DNA of 64,000 nt from Mycobacterium paraense (GTDB lineage: Bacteria; Actinomycetota; Actinomycetes; Mycobacteriales; Mycobacteriaceae), in assembly GCF_002101815.1 (NCBI RefSeq), contig NZ_LQPM01000030.1, forward strand, positions 62,001 to 126,000. The letters run 5' to 3'. This document shows, in pieces, positions 48,506 to 56,975 of this stretch (position 1 is the first letter of the stretch; the number at the start of each line of letters is the position of its first letter). The notes beneath the pieces are model-generated. The model was not told the origin of the DNA, made no database searches, and saw nothing but the letters and a program-made list of their open reading frames with translations. Made by a program: the position numbers and the translations under genes.

Positions 48506-49096
48506 ATGCCCGCCCTCGCCCCTCCCGTCACCGACGAGCGCAACGCCCTGCGCGAATTCATGGCGTTTCACCAAAGCGCGTATTTCGCCGTCGCGTACGG
48601 CCTCACCGACGAACAGGCCCGCTCGACGCCGTCGGCCAGCGCGCTGTCGGTCGGCGGGCTGGTCAAGCACGCCACCGCCACGCAACGCAATTGGATGGCG
48701 CGGGTCGCTGCCGCGCCGGAGCTGCCCCCGAAGGACCCGCGGCCCTTCGACCAGATCGCCAAGGAGTTCGGCGACCAGCACGTGATGCGGCCCGACGAGA
48801 CGCTGGCCGGCCTGCTGAAGGCCTTCGAGGCCCAGAACGCCGAGACGCTGCGCCTGGTCGAGACCGCCGACCTCGACGCCGCGGTGCCCGTGCCGCAGGA
48901 CATCCCCTGGTTTCCCAAAAACCAGAAGGCCTGGTCGGTGCGCTGGGTCATCCTGCACGTCATCAACGAGCTGGCCCGCCACGCCGGGCACGCCGACATC
49001 GTCCGCGAGACGGTCGACGGGGCCACCATGTACGAGTTGATCGCCGCGCTGGAGAACTGGCAGATCGCAGGATGGGTCCAGCCCTGGAAGAAATAG
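48506..49096 (+). CDS. DinB/DUF664 family protein
   Basis: 196 residues. A four-helix DinB-type protein; the likely metal-binding His residues are in LVKHATATQRNW and HVINELARHAGHADIVRE. DinB/DUF664 enzymes in actinobacteria are mycothiol-dependent transferases. A TAGGAT box lies at 48494-48499, only 7 nt upstream of ATG 48506, which would fit a leaderless transcript. It overlaps the next gene by 25 nt. Confidence 0.9.
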   Translation: MPALAPPVTDERNALREFMAFHQSAYFAVAYGLTDEQARSTPSASALSVGGLVKHATATQRNWMARVAAAPELPPKDPRPFDQIAKEFGDQHVMRPDETLAGLLKAFEAQNAETLRLVETADLDAAVPVPQDIPWFPKNQKAWSVRWVILHVINELARHAGHADIVRETVDGATMYELIAALENWQIAGWVQPWKK

Positions 49097-50019
49097 CGCA
49101 GATCCGCAGCGGGATCGCGCGCCGCGAGACGCCGCACGGCCCCGTCGAGCTCTACTACGAGGACCTCGGCGACCCGGCCGCGCCGCCCGCGCTGCTCATC
49201 ATGGGCCTGGGCGCCCAGCTGCCCATGTGGCCCGACGGGTTCTGCGCGCGGCTCGTCGACGCCGGGTACCGCGTCATCCGCTTCGACCACCGCGACACCG
49301 GGCTGTCGGCCAAGATGCACGGGCTGCGGGCCCGGGGTCCGGTGTACCGACGGGTCGGCCGCTACCTGCTGGGCAGGCCCAGCCGGGTGCCCTACACCCT
49401 GGTCGACATGACCGAGGACGTGGTGGCGTTGCTCGACCAGCTGGGCATCGACCGGGCGCACGTGGTGGGCGCCTCGCTGGGCGGCATGATCGCGCAGATC
49501 CTGGCCGCCACCGCGCCCCACCGGGTGGCGTCGCTGGGCGTCATCATGTCGACCACCGGCAAGCCGTTCTCCGCGCTGCCGGCCTGGCGCGTCATCCGGC
49601 TGGCGTTCGATCCGCCGGCCAAGGACGCCTCGGCCGAGGAGAAGCTGGCCTTCGAGGTGCGCAACGTCGCGGTGTTCAACGGCCCCAACTTCCTGCCGAC
49701 GGACGCCGAGCTGCACGCGCGGGTGCGCCGGCTCGCGGAGCGCTGCAGTTACCCGCCGGGCATGCTGCGCCAGTTCGACGCGGTGCTGGGCACCGGCAGC
49801 CTGCTCGGGTACGCGAAGGCGATCACCGCCCCGACCGTGGTGCTGCACGGTTCGGCCGATCCGATGGTCCGCCCGCGCAACGGGCGCGCCGTCGCCGCGG
49901 CCATCCCGGGCGCGCGGTTCGTGGTGGTGGACGGGATGGGACACGACCTTCCGCAGCCGGTCTGGCGGCCGATCCTCGAGACGCTCACCGAGCACTTCGC
50001 GCTCGCCGGGGCCGGGTGA
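49072..50019 (+). CDS. alpha/beta hydrolase, LipG-like paralogue
   Basis: 315 residues. LIMGLGAQLPMW (oxyanion region), FDHRDTGLSAK, nucleophile elbow VVGASLGGMIAQ and VLHGSADPMVRP with GMGHDLPQ for the acid and His. It is a close relative of the LipG-like protein at 51429-52334, with a UbiB gene between them. I do not recall a second copy at this place in M. tuberculosis. The start ATG 49072 overlaps the DinB gene. Confidence 0.9.
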   Translation: MGPALEEIAQIRSGIARRETPHGPVELYYEDLGDPAAPPALLIMGLGAQLPMWPDGFCARLVDAGYRVIRFDHRDTGLSAKMHGLRARGPVYRRVGRYLLGRPSRVPYTLVDMTEDVVALLDQLGIDRAHVVGASLGGMIAQILAATAPHRVASLGVIMSTTGKPFSALPAWRVIRLAFDPPAKDASAEEKLAFEVRNVAVFNGPNFLPTDAELHARVRRLAERCSYPPGMLRQFDAVLGTGSLLGYAKAITAPTVVLHGSADPMVRPRNGRAVAAAIPGARFVVVDGMGHDLPQPVWRPILETLTEHFALAGAG

Positions 50020-50071
50020 GCGCGCTCACGGCAATTGGGACTTGACAGCCCCGATTTGGCAGACTGCTGGA

Positions 50072-51418
50072 ATGACTACTACCAAACACCGCGAGGTGGC
50101 CAAGCTCGACCGGGTGCCGCTGCCGGTCGAAGCGGCCCGGGTAGCAGCCACCGGTTGGCAGGTCACCCGCACCGCCGCCCGCGTCGTCGCCAAGCTGCCC
50201 GGCCGGGGGCCGTGGCAACAGAAAGTGATCAAGCAGCTCCCGAACACGTTCGCCGACCTCGGGCCGACGTACGTGAAGTTCGGGCAGATCATCGCGTCCA
50301 GCCCCGGCGCGTTCGGCGAGTCGCTGTCCCGCGAATTCCGCGGGCTGCTCGACAAGGTGCCGCCCGCCGACCCCAAAGAGGTGCACAAGCTCTTCGTCGA
50401 GGAACTCGGCGGTGACCCCGCCGAGCTGTTCGCCAAGTGGGACGAGACGCCGTTCGCGTCGGCGTCGATCGCCCAGGTGCACTACGCGACCCTGCACAGC
50501 GGCGAGGAGGTCGTCGTCAAGATTCAGCGCCCGGGCATCCGGCGCCGTGTCGCGGCCGACCTGCAGATCCTGAAGCGGTTCGCCCAGGCCGTCGAGCTGG
50601 CCAAGCTGGGCCGGCGCCTGTCGGCGCAGGACGTGGTCGCCGACTTCTCCGACAACCTGGCCGAGGAGCTGAACTTCCGCCTCGAGGCCCAGTCGATGGA
50701 CGCGTGGGTCTCGCACCTGCACGCCTCGCCGCTGGGCAAGAACATCCGGGTGCCGCAGGTGCACTGGGACTTCACCACCGAGCGGGTGCTGACCATGGAG
50801 CGGGTGCACGGCATCCGCATCGACGACGTGAAGGCCATCCGGCAGGCGGGCTTCGACGGCACGGAGCTGGTGAAGGCCCTGCTGTTCTCGCTGTTCGAGG
50901 GCGGGCTGCGGCACGGCCTGTTCCACGGCGACCTGCACGCCGGCAACCTGTACGTCGACGAGGCGGGCCGCATCGTCTTCTTCGACTTCGGCATCATGGG
51001 CCGCATCGACCCCCGCACCCGCTGGCTGCTGCGCGAGCTGGTGTACGCGCTGCTGGTCAAGAAGGACCACGCCGCGGCGGGCAAGATCGTCGTGCTGATG
51101 GGCGCCGTCGGGACCATGAAGCCCGAGGCGCAGGCCGCCAAGGACCTGGAGAAGTTCGCCACCCCGCTGACCATGCAGACGCTGGGCGACATGTCGTATG
51201 CCGACATCGGGCGGCAGCTGTCGGCGCTCGCCGACGCCTACGACGTCAAACTGCCCCGCGAGCTGGTGCTGATCGGCAAGCAGTTCCTCTACGTCGAGCG
51301 GTACATGAAGCTGCTGGCGCCGAAATGGCAGATGATGTCCGACCCGCAGCTGACGGGTTACTTCGCCAACTTCATGGTCGAGGTCAGCCGCGAGCACCAA
51401 AGCGACGTGGAGGTCTAG
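50072..51418 (+). CDS. UbiB/ABC1-family atypical kinase (Rv0647c-like)
   Basis: 448 residues. The UbiB signature KFGQ lies at 69-72, the alanine-rich loop ASASIAQVH at about 134, the catalytic Lys in VVVKIQRPG, HGDLHAGN near 293 and DFG. UbiB members support quinone biosynthesis or lipid homeostasis; in mycobacteria the quinone is menaquinone and the role is unproven. A TTGACA hexamer lies at 50042-50047, 25 nt upstream of the start, but no clear -10 follows. Confidence 0.92.
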   Translation: MTTTKHREVAKLDRVPLPVEAARVAATGWQVTRTAARVVAKLPGRGPWQQKVIKQLPNTFADLGPTYVKFGQIIASSPGAFGESLSREFRGLLDKVPPADPKEVHKLFVEELGGDPAELFAKWDETPFASASIAQVHYATLHSGEEVVVKIQRPGIRRRVAADLQILKRFAQAVELAKLGRRLSAQDVVADFSDNLAEELNFRLEAQSMDAWVSHLHASPLGKNIRVPQVHWDFTTERVLTMERVHGIRIDDVKAIRQAGFDGTELVKALLFSLFEGGLRHGLFHGDLHAGNLYVDEAGRIVFFDFGIMGRIDPRTRWLLRELVYALLVKKDHAAAGKIVVLMGAVGTMKPEAQAAKDLEKFATPLTMQTLGDMSYADIGRQLSALADAYDVKLPRELVLIGKQFLYVERYMKLLAPKWQMMSDPQLTGYFANFMVEVSREHQSDVEV

Positions 51419-51428
51419 GGTCCACCCG

Positions 51429-52334
51429 ATGGAAATCCGCACCGGCCATGCCATTTCGGGCGACCTGAAGCTGTACTACGAGGACATGGGCGACGTCGAT
51501 CACCCGCCCGTCCTGCTGATCATGGGGCTGGGCGCCCAGCTGCTGCTGTGGCGAACCGGGTTCTGCGAGAAGCTCGTCGCCCAGGGCTTGCGCGTCATCC
51601 GCTACGACAACCGCGACGTCGGGCTGTCCGACAAGACGCCGAGGGCGGGCGCCGGCTCGCCCCTGGTCCCGCGGCTGCTGCGGTTCTGGTTCGGGCTGCG
51701 GGGCGAGGCGGCCTACGCGCTGGAAGACCTGGCCGACGACGCCGCGGCCGTGCTGGATCAGCTGGGCATCGAGCGCGCCCACATCGTCGGCGCGTCGATG
51801 GGCGGCATGATCGCGCAGGTCTTCGCGGGGCGGTTCGCCGAGCGGACCAAGAGCCTGGCGGTCATCTTCTCCAGCAACAACCGCCCGTTCCTGCCGCCGC
51901 CGGCCCCGCGCGCCCTGCTGGCGGTCCTCAAAGGGCCGCCGCCCGGTTCCCCCCGCGAGGTGATCGTCGACAACGTCGTGCGCGTCACGAGGATCACCGG
52001 CAGCCCGCGCTACCAGGCGCCCGAGGAGCAGGTCCGGGCCGAGGCGATCGAGGGCTACGAACGCAGCTACTACCCGTGGGGCGTGGCGCGGCACTTCAGC
52101 GCGATCATGGCCAGCGGCAGCCTGCTGGGCTACAACCGGCGGACGGTCGCACCGACCGTGGTGCTGCACGGCCGGGCCGACAAACTCATGCGTCCATCGG
52201 GCGGACGCGCGGTCGCACGCGCCATCGACGGCGCTCGACTATTCTTATTCGACGGCATGGGTCACGACCTGCCTCAGCAATTGTGGGATCGGTTGATCAG
52301 CGTGCTGACTAGCAACTTCGCCGAGGCCAGCTGA
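51429..52334 (+). CDS. lipG: alpha/beta hydrolase LipG
   Basis: 301 residues. The same landmarks as the gene at 49072: LIMGLGAQLLLW, YDNRDVGLSDK, nucleophile VGASMGGMIAQ, VLHGRADKLMRP and GMGHDLPQ. It lies 10 nt after the UbiB gene and just before the mmaA cluster, as lipG does in M. tuberculosis. It is an esterase/lipase family member; substrate unknown. Confidence 0.9.
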   Translation: MEIRTGHAISGDLKLYYEDMGDVDHPPVLLIMGLGAQLLLWRTGFCEKLVAQGLRVIRYDNRDVGLSDKTPRAGAGSPLVPRLLRFWFGLRGEAAYALEDLADDAAAVLDQLGIERAHIVGASMGGMIAQVFAGRFAERTKSLAVIFSSNNRPFLPPPAPRALLAVLKGPPPGSPREVIVDNVVRVTRITGSPRYQAPEEQVRAEAIEGYERSYYPWGVARHFSAIMASGSLLGYNRRTVAPTVVLHGRADKLMRPSGGRAVARAIDGARLFLFDGMGHDLPQQLWDRLISVLTSNFAEAS

Positions 52335-52424
52335 AGCCGAGATCGGCGGCTTTCGCCACTGCCCTGTGAATTTCACGGAAGCTCTTACCGCGTTGTACGG
52401 TTGGCGTTGGGAGGATGTCTAATA

Positions 52425-53285
52425 ATGGCCGAGCTGAAACCCTACTACGAGGACTCGCAAGCGGCGTACGACATTTCGGACGACTTCTTCGGCCTCTTTC
52501 TCGACCCCACCTGGGTTTACACGTGCGCGTATTTCGAGCGCGACGACATGACCCTGGAAGAGGCGCAACTCGCCAAATTGGATCTGGCGCTGGACAAGCT
52601 CAATCTGGAACCCGGCATGACGGTGCTCGACGTCGGGTGCGGCTGGGGCGGCGCGCTGGTGCGCGCGGTCGAGAAGTACGACGTGAACGTCATCGGACTT
52701 ACGCTGAGCCGCAACCACTATGAGCGCAGCAAGGCCAGGCTCGCCGCGCTCGACACGACGCGGCACGCGGAGGCGCGGCTGCAGGGCTGGGAAGAATTCG
52801 ACGAGAAGGTCGACCGGATCGTCTCGTTCGAGGCGTTCGACGCGTTCCACAAGGAGCGCTACGGCGCGTTCTTTGAACGCTCCTACGAGATGCTGCCCGA
52901 CGACGGCCGGATGCTGCTGCACAGCCTGTTCACCTACGACCGTCGCTGGTTGCACGAGCAGGGCATCGCGCTGACGATGAGCGACCTGCGCTTCCTCAAA
53001 TTCCTGCGCGAGTCGATATTCCCCGGCGGCGAACTTCCTTCCGAGCCCGACATCGTCGACAACGCGCGCGCCGCGGGGTTCTCCCTCGAGCAGACCCAAC
53101 TAATGCAGCAGCACTACGCGCGAACCCTGGACACCTGGGCCGCCAACCTGGAGGCCAACCGCGACCGCGCCGTCGAGCTGCAGTCCGAAGAGGTCTACAA
53201 CAACTTCATGCACTACCTCACCGGGTGCGCGGTACGGTTCCGCAGGGGGCTCATTAACGTCGGGCAGTTCACCCTCACCAAGTGA
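52425..53285 (+). CDS. mmaA1: mycolic acid methyltransferase MmaA1
   Basis: 286 residues. SAM-dependent enzyme of the cyclopropane/mycolate methyltransferase family. DVGCGWGGALVRAVEKYDVN is motif I, with IGLTLSRNHYE after it. It differs from its three neighbours in its middle and C-terminus (FTYDRRWLHEQGIALTMSDL and ends FTLTK), the pattern of MmaA1, which introduces the distal methyl/trans olefin step. A GGGAGGA site precedes ATG 52425. It is the first of four tandem paralogues. Confidence 0.93.
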   Translation: MAELKPYYEDSQAAYDISDDFFGLFLDPTWVYTCAYFERDDMTLEEAQLAKLDLALDKLNLEPGMTVLDVGCGWGGALVRAVEKYDVNVIGLTLSRNHYERSKARLAALDTTRHAEARLQGWEEFDEKVDRIVSFEAFDAFHKERYGAFFERSYEMLPDDGRMLLHSLFTYDRRWLHEQGIALTMSDLRFLKFLRESIFPGGELPSEPDIVDNARAAGFSLEQTQLMQQHYARTLDTWAANLEANRDRAVELQSEEVYNNFMHYLTGCAVRFRRGLINVGQFTLTK

Positions 53286-53322
53286 CCTGGCACCAACGGG
53301 GCCGAGGGAGGCATCGAGCGCC

Positions 53323-54186
53323 ATGGCCAAGGATCTGACGCCGCACTTCGACGACGTGCAGGCGCACTACGACTTGTCCGACGACTTCTTCCGCCTGTTT
53401 TTGGACCCCAGCCAGACCTACAGCTGCGCGTACTTCGAACGCGACGACATGACGCTCGAGCAGGCGCAGCTCGCCAAGATCGACCTGGCGCTGGGGAAGC
53501 TGGGCTTGCGGGCCGGCATGACGCTGCTCGACGTCGGCTGCGGCTGGGGCGCCACCATGCGCCGGGCGGTGGAAAAGTACGACGTCAACGTCGTCGGCCT
53601 GACGCTGTCGAAGAACCAGGCCGTCCACGTGCAGAAGTCCTTCGACGACATGGACGACCCGCGCACCAAGCGGGTGCTGCTGGCCGGCTGGGAACAGTTC
53701 GACGAGCCCGTCGACCGCATCGTGTCGATCGGCGCGTTCGAGCACTTCGGCCACGATCGCTACGACGACTTCTTCGCGATGGCCCGTCGCGTGCTGCCCG
53801 AGGACGGCGTGCTGCTGCTGCACACGATCACCGGGCTCACCGGGCCGCAATGCATCGAGCGCGGCATACCGCTGACGTTCGAGATGGCCCGGTTCATCAA
53901 GTTCATCGTCACCGAGATCTTCCCCGGGGGCCGCTTGCCGTCGATCGAGATGGTGGAGGAGCACTCGGCGAAGGCGGGTTTCACGCTGACCCGCCGCCAA
54001 TCGCTGCAGCCGCACTACGCCAGGACGCTGGATCTGTGGGCGCAGGCCCTCGAGGCGCACCGGGACGAGGCCATCGCGATCCAGTCCGAAGAGGTCTACG
54101 AGCGCTACATGCGGTACCTGACCGGCTGCGCCGACGCATTCCGGATCGGCTACATCGACGTCAATCAGTTCACGCTGGAGAAATAG
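53323..54186 (+). CDS. mmaA2: mycolic acid cyclopropane synthase MmaA2
   Basis: 287 residues. Starts AKDLTPHFDDVQAHYDLSDDFF and carries DVGCGWGATMRRAVEKYDVN with LTLSKNQAVHVQKSFDDMDD, the sequence type of MmaA2, which cyclopropanates mycolates. It is 37 nt after mmaA1 with GGGAGG upstream. It shares the tail DVNQFTLEK-like ending with MmaA3. Confidence 0.9.
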   Translation: MAKDLTPHFDDVQAHYDLSDDFFRLFLDPSQTYSCAYFERDDMTLEQAQLAKIDLALGKLGLRAGMTLLDVGCGWGATMRRAVEKYDVNVVGLTLSKNQAVHVQKSFDDMDDPRTKRVLLAGWEQFDEPVDRIVSIGAFEHFGHDRYDDFFAMARRVLPEDGVLLLHTITGLTGPQCIERGIPLTFEMARFIKFIVTEIFPGGRLPSIEMVEEHSAKAGFTLTRRQSLQPHYARTLDLWAQALEAHRDEAIAIQSEEVYERYMRYLTGCADAFRIGYIDVNQFTLEK

Positions 54187-54330
54187 GGGAGGCACCCGTC
54201 ACACTGGGGTGCGGACTGGATCCAAAAACCCAGGGGCATGCGCTGTTAAATGCAAAGGATGCGCGCGGCCGCGTGTAGGGTGCCGAGGACGGCCACCTGG
54301 ATAGGGTGCCTGTCCGGTCGGGAGGACGAA

Positions 54331-55212
54331 ATGTCTGAAAATCGAGTGGGGGCGACGCGGATGCGGTCGGATTCCGACAATGTCCGCGCACATTACGATC
54401 TGTCGAACGAGTTCTTCGCGCTGTTCGTGGATCCGACCCGCACCTACAGCTGCGCCTACTTCCCGCGCGAGGGCATGACCCTGCAGGAAGCGCAGATCGC
54501 CAAGATCGACCTGATGCTGGACAAGCTGGGGCTGCAGCCCGGGATGACCCTGCTGGACGTCGGCTGCGGCTGGGGCTCCGTGATGAAGCGGGCGATCGAA
54601 AAGTACGACGTCAACGTCGTCGGCCTGACCCTGTCGAGGAACCAGCACGCCTACTGCCAGCAGGTGCTCGACGGCGTCGACAGCGACCGCTCGCGCCGGG
54701 TGCTGCTGCGCGACTGGGCCGACTTCAGCGACCCGGTGGACCGCATCATCATCATCGAGGCGTTGGAGCACTTCGGCTTCCACCGCTACGACGACTTCTT
54801 CAAGTTCGCCTACGAGGCCATGCCCGCCGACGGCGTGATGGCGCTGCACGCCATCACCGGGTTGCACGTGAAGCAGGTCATGGAGCGTGGCATCCCGTTG
54901 ACCATGGAGATGGCCAAGTTCATCCGGTTCATCGTGACCGAGATCTTCCCCGGCGGCCGGCTGCCGACGATCGAGACCGTCGAGGAGCACTCCGAGAAGG
55001 TCGGCTTCAAGGTGACCCGCCGCCAGTCGCTGCAACAGGACTTCGCCACGACCCTGGACTTTTGGGCCGAGGCCCTCGAGGCCCACCGCGACGAGGCCAT
55101 CGCGATCCAGTCCGAAGAGGTCTACGAGCGGTACATGAAGTTCCTGACCGGTTCCGCCAAGGCATTCCGCATCGGCTACATCGACTGCAACCAGTTCACG
55201 TTGGAGAAGTGA
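54331..55212 (+). CDS. mmaA3: mycolic acid O-methyltransferase-type MmaA3
   Basis: 293 residues. Sequence type of MmaA3 (MSENRVGATRMRSDSDNVRA, then DVGCGWGSVMKRAIEKYDVN, NQHAYCQQVLDGVDSDRS). MmaA3 makes methoxymycolates from hydroxymycolates. Gly98, whose change inactivates MmaA3 in some BCG strains, is present (VVGLTL). GGGAGGACGAA precedes ATG 54331. Its presence is notable if the host makes only alpha-, keto- and wax-ester mycolates. Confidence 0.85.
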   Translation: MSENRVGATRMRSDSDNVRAHYDLSNEFFALFVDPTRTYSCAYFPREGMTLQEAQIAKIDLMLDKLGLQPGMTLLDVGCGWGSVMKRAIEKYDVNVVGLTLSRNQHAYCQQVLDGVDSDRSRRVLLRDWADFSDPVDRIIIIEALEHFGFHRYDDFFKFAYEAMPADGVMALHAITGLHVKQVMERGIPLTMEMAKFIRFIVTEIFPGGRLPTIETVEEHSEKVGFKVTRRQSLQQDFATTLDFWAEALEAHRDEAIAIQSEEVYERYMKFLTGSAKAFRIGYIDCNQFTLEK

Positions 55213-55292
55213 ACTTCGGTATCGTCGTCAGGAATCTCGACGGCGCCCCACCGCGTCTTCGGCAGTGAACTCCCAGGAGAACAAGACGGATA

Positions 55293-56186
55293 ATGGCTGA
55301 TCAACCGACTAGCCCGACGAAGACGCGGACGCGCTTCGAAGACATTCAGGCGCACTACGACGTCTCCGACGACTTCTTCGCCCTGTTCCAGGACCCGAGC
55401 CGCATCTACAGCTGCGCGTATTTCGAGCCGCCGGACATCACGCTGGAACAGGCGCAGTACGCCAAGATCGACCTGAACCTGGACAAGCTCGACCTCAAGC
55501 CGGGCATGACCCTGCTCGACATCGGCTGCGGCTGGGGCACCACCATGAGGCGCGCGATCGAGAAGTACGACGTCAACGTCATCGGCCTGACGCTGTCCAA
55601 GAACCAGCACGCCCGCTGCGAACAGGTGCTGGGTGCACTCGACACGACCCGCTCGCACGACGTTCGGCTGCACGGCTGGGAGGATTTCAACGAGCCCGTC
55701 GACCGGATCGTGTCGATCGAGGCCTTCGAGCACTTCGGGCACGAGAACTACGACGACTTCTTCAAGCGGTGTTTCGACATCATGCCGGACGACGGCCGCA
55801 TGACGATTCAGAGCAGCGTCAGCTACCACCCGTTCGAGATGGCGGCCCGGGGCAAGAAGCTGACCTTCGAGACGGCGCGCTTCATCAAGTTCATCATCAC
55901 CGAGATCTTCCCGGGCGGCCGGCTGCCGTCCACCGAGATGATGGTCGAGCACGGCCAGAAGGCCGGTTTCGTTGTGCCCGAACCGCTTTCGCTGCGGCCG
56001 CACTACATCAAGACGCTGCGCATCTGGGGTGACACGCTGGAGTCCAACAAGGACAAGGCCATCGAGGTCACCTCCGAAGAGGTCTACGAGCGGTACATGA
56101 AGTACCTGCGCGGCTGCGAGCACTACTTCACCGACGAGATGCTCGACTGCAGCCTGGTGACCTACCTCAAGCCGGGCGCCGCCTAA
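55293..56186 (+). CDS. mmaA4: hydroxymycolate synthase MmaA4 (Hma)
   Basis: 297 residues. Sequence type of MmaA4: SPTKTRTRFEDIQAHYDVSD, DIGCGWGTTMRRAIEKYDVN, SSVSYHPFEMAARGKK and the C-terminal CEHYFTDEMLDCSL. It adds the distal methyl and hydroxyl that precede keto- and methoxymycolates. In M. tuberculosis MmaA4 also influences thiacetazone susceptibility. It is the last of the four tandem paralogues and 82 nt from the YCII gene. Confidence 0.93.
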   Translation: MADQPTSPTKTRTRFEDIQAHYDVSDDFFALFQDPSRIYSCAYFEPPDITLEQAQYAKIDLNLDKLDLKPGMTLLDIGCGWGTTMRRAIEKYDVNVIGLTLSKNQHARCEQVLGALDTTRSHDVRLHGWEDFNEPVDRIVSIEAFEHFGHENYDDFFKRCFDIMPDDGRMTIQSSVSYHPFEMAARGKKLTFETARFIKFIITEIFPGGRLPSTEMMVEHGQKAGFVVPEPLSLRPHYIKTLRIWGDTLESNKDKAIEVTSEEVYERYMKYLRGCEHYFTDEMLDCSLVTYLKPGAA

Positions 56187-56268
56187 CTGTCGGATCGGGG
56201 CTGCGCCGTTCGTCGAGTAGGTAGAGAGTGGAACACAGGGTTTCGCTCACTACCGGAGGTGACGACAC

Positions 56269-56967
56269 ATGCAGTACTTCGCGCTGTTGATCAGCCAGGA
56301 GCAAGACCGCGCACCCGAAGATGCGGCCGCCGCCATGGCGGAATGGGAGAGCTTCCACGCCAAGGCCGGCCCGGCCATCAAATCCGGGGACGCGCTGGCC
56401 CCCGCCGCCGCGGCGGTGGCCATCACCGGCGGCCCGGACGCGCCGGTGGTCACCGACGGCCCCTTCGCCGAGGCCGCGGAGGTGGCCTGCGGCTACTACG
56501 TGTTCGAGGCCGAGAACCTCGACGAGGCGCTGGCGCTGGCGCGCGACATCCCGCTCGCCAAGTTCGGCGCCGTGGAAGTGTGGCCCGCGGTCCACTCGAT
56601 TGAGCTGTCCCGCAAGCTCACCGGCAACGACTGGCTCGCGCTGCTGCTGGAGCCGGCCGAATCCGCGCACACGCCGGGCACGCCGGAGTGGGAGGCGGTC
56701 GCGGCCAAGCACGCCGATCTGCACGCCGCCGCGGGCGATCACATCATCGGCGGAGCCGCGCTGCACGACCGGTCCACGGCCACGACCGTGCGGGTGCGCA
56801 ACGGCGAGGTTCTGATCACCGACGGCCCGTATGTGGAGGGCGCCGAAATCGCCACGGGGATCTACCTGCTCGGCGCCGCGGATCGCGAGGAGGCCGTCAA
56901 GATCGCCTCGATGATCCCCGCCTCGACCGTGCAGGTGCGGCAGCTGGCCGGGGTGTCCGGGCTCTAG
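56269..56967 (+). CDS. tandem YCII/DGPF-domain protein
   Basis: 232 residues with two YCII-type domains: first about 1-110 with VVTDGPFAEAAEV and second about 118-232 with LITDGPYVEGAEI. The DGPF motif is the classical partner of ECF42 sigma factors, and the next gene encodes such a factor 8 nt after the stop. A CCGGAGGTGACGAC ribosome site precedes ATG 56269. Biochemical role is unknown. Confidence 0.93.
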   Translation: MQYFALLISQEQDRAPEDAAAAMAEWESFHAKAGPAIKSGDALAPAAAAVAITGGPDAPVVTDGPFAEAAEVACGYYVFEAENLDEALALARDIPLAKFGAVEVWPAVHSIELSRKLTGNDWLALLLEPAESAHTPGTPEWEAVAAKHADLHAAAGDHIIGGAALHDRSTATTVRVRNGEVLITDGPYVEGAEIATGIYLLGAADREEAVKIASMIPASTVQVRQLAGVSGL

Positions 56968-56975
56968 ATGCGCGA

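Noticed and set aside
45493..50019. A 1508-codon plus-strand frame opposite the GH38 mannosidase
   Set aside because: It is the antisense reading of the mannosidase and reads out into the real hydrolase gene at its end; composition is Arg/His/Gly-rich with no domains. Only the 3' part from 49072 is real.
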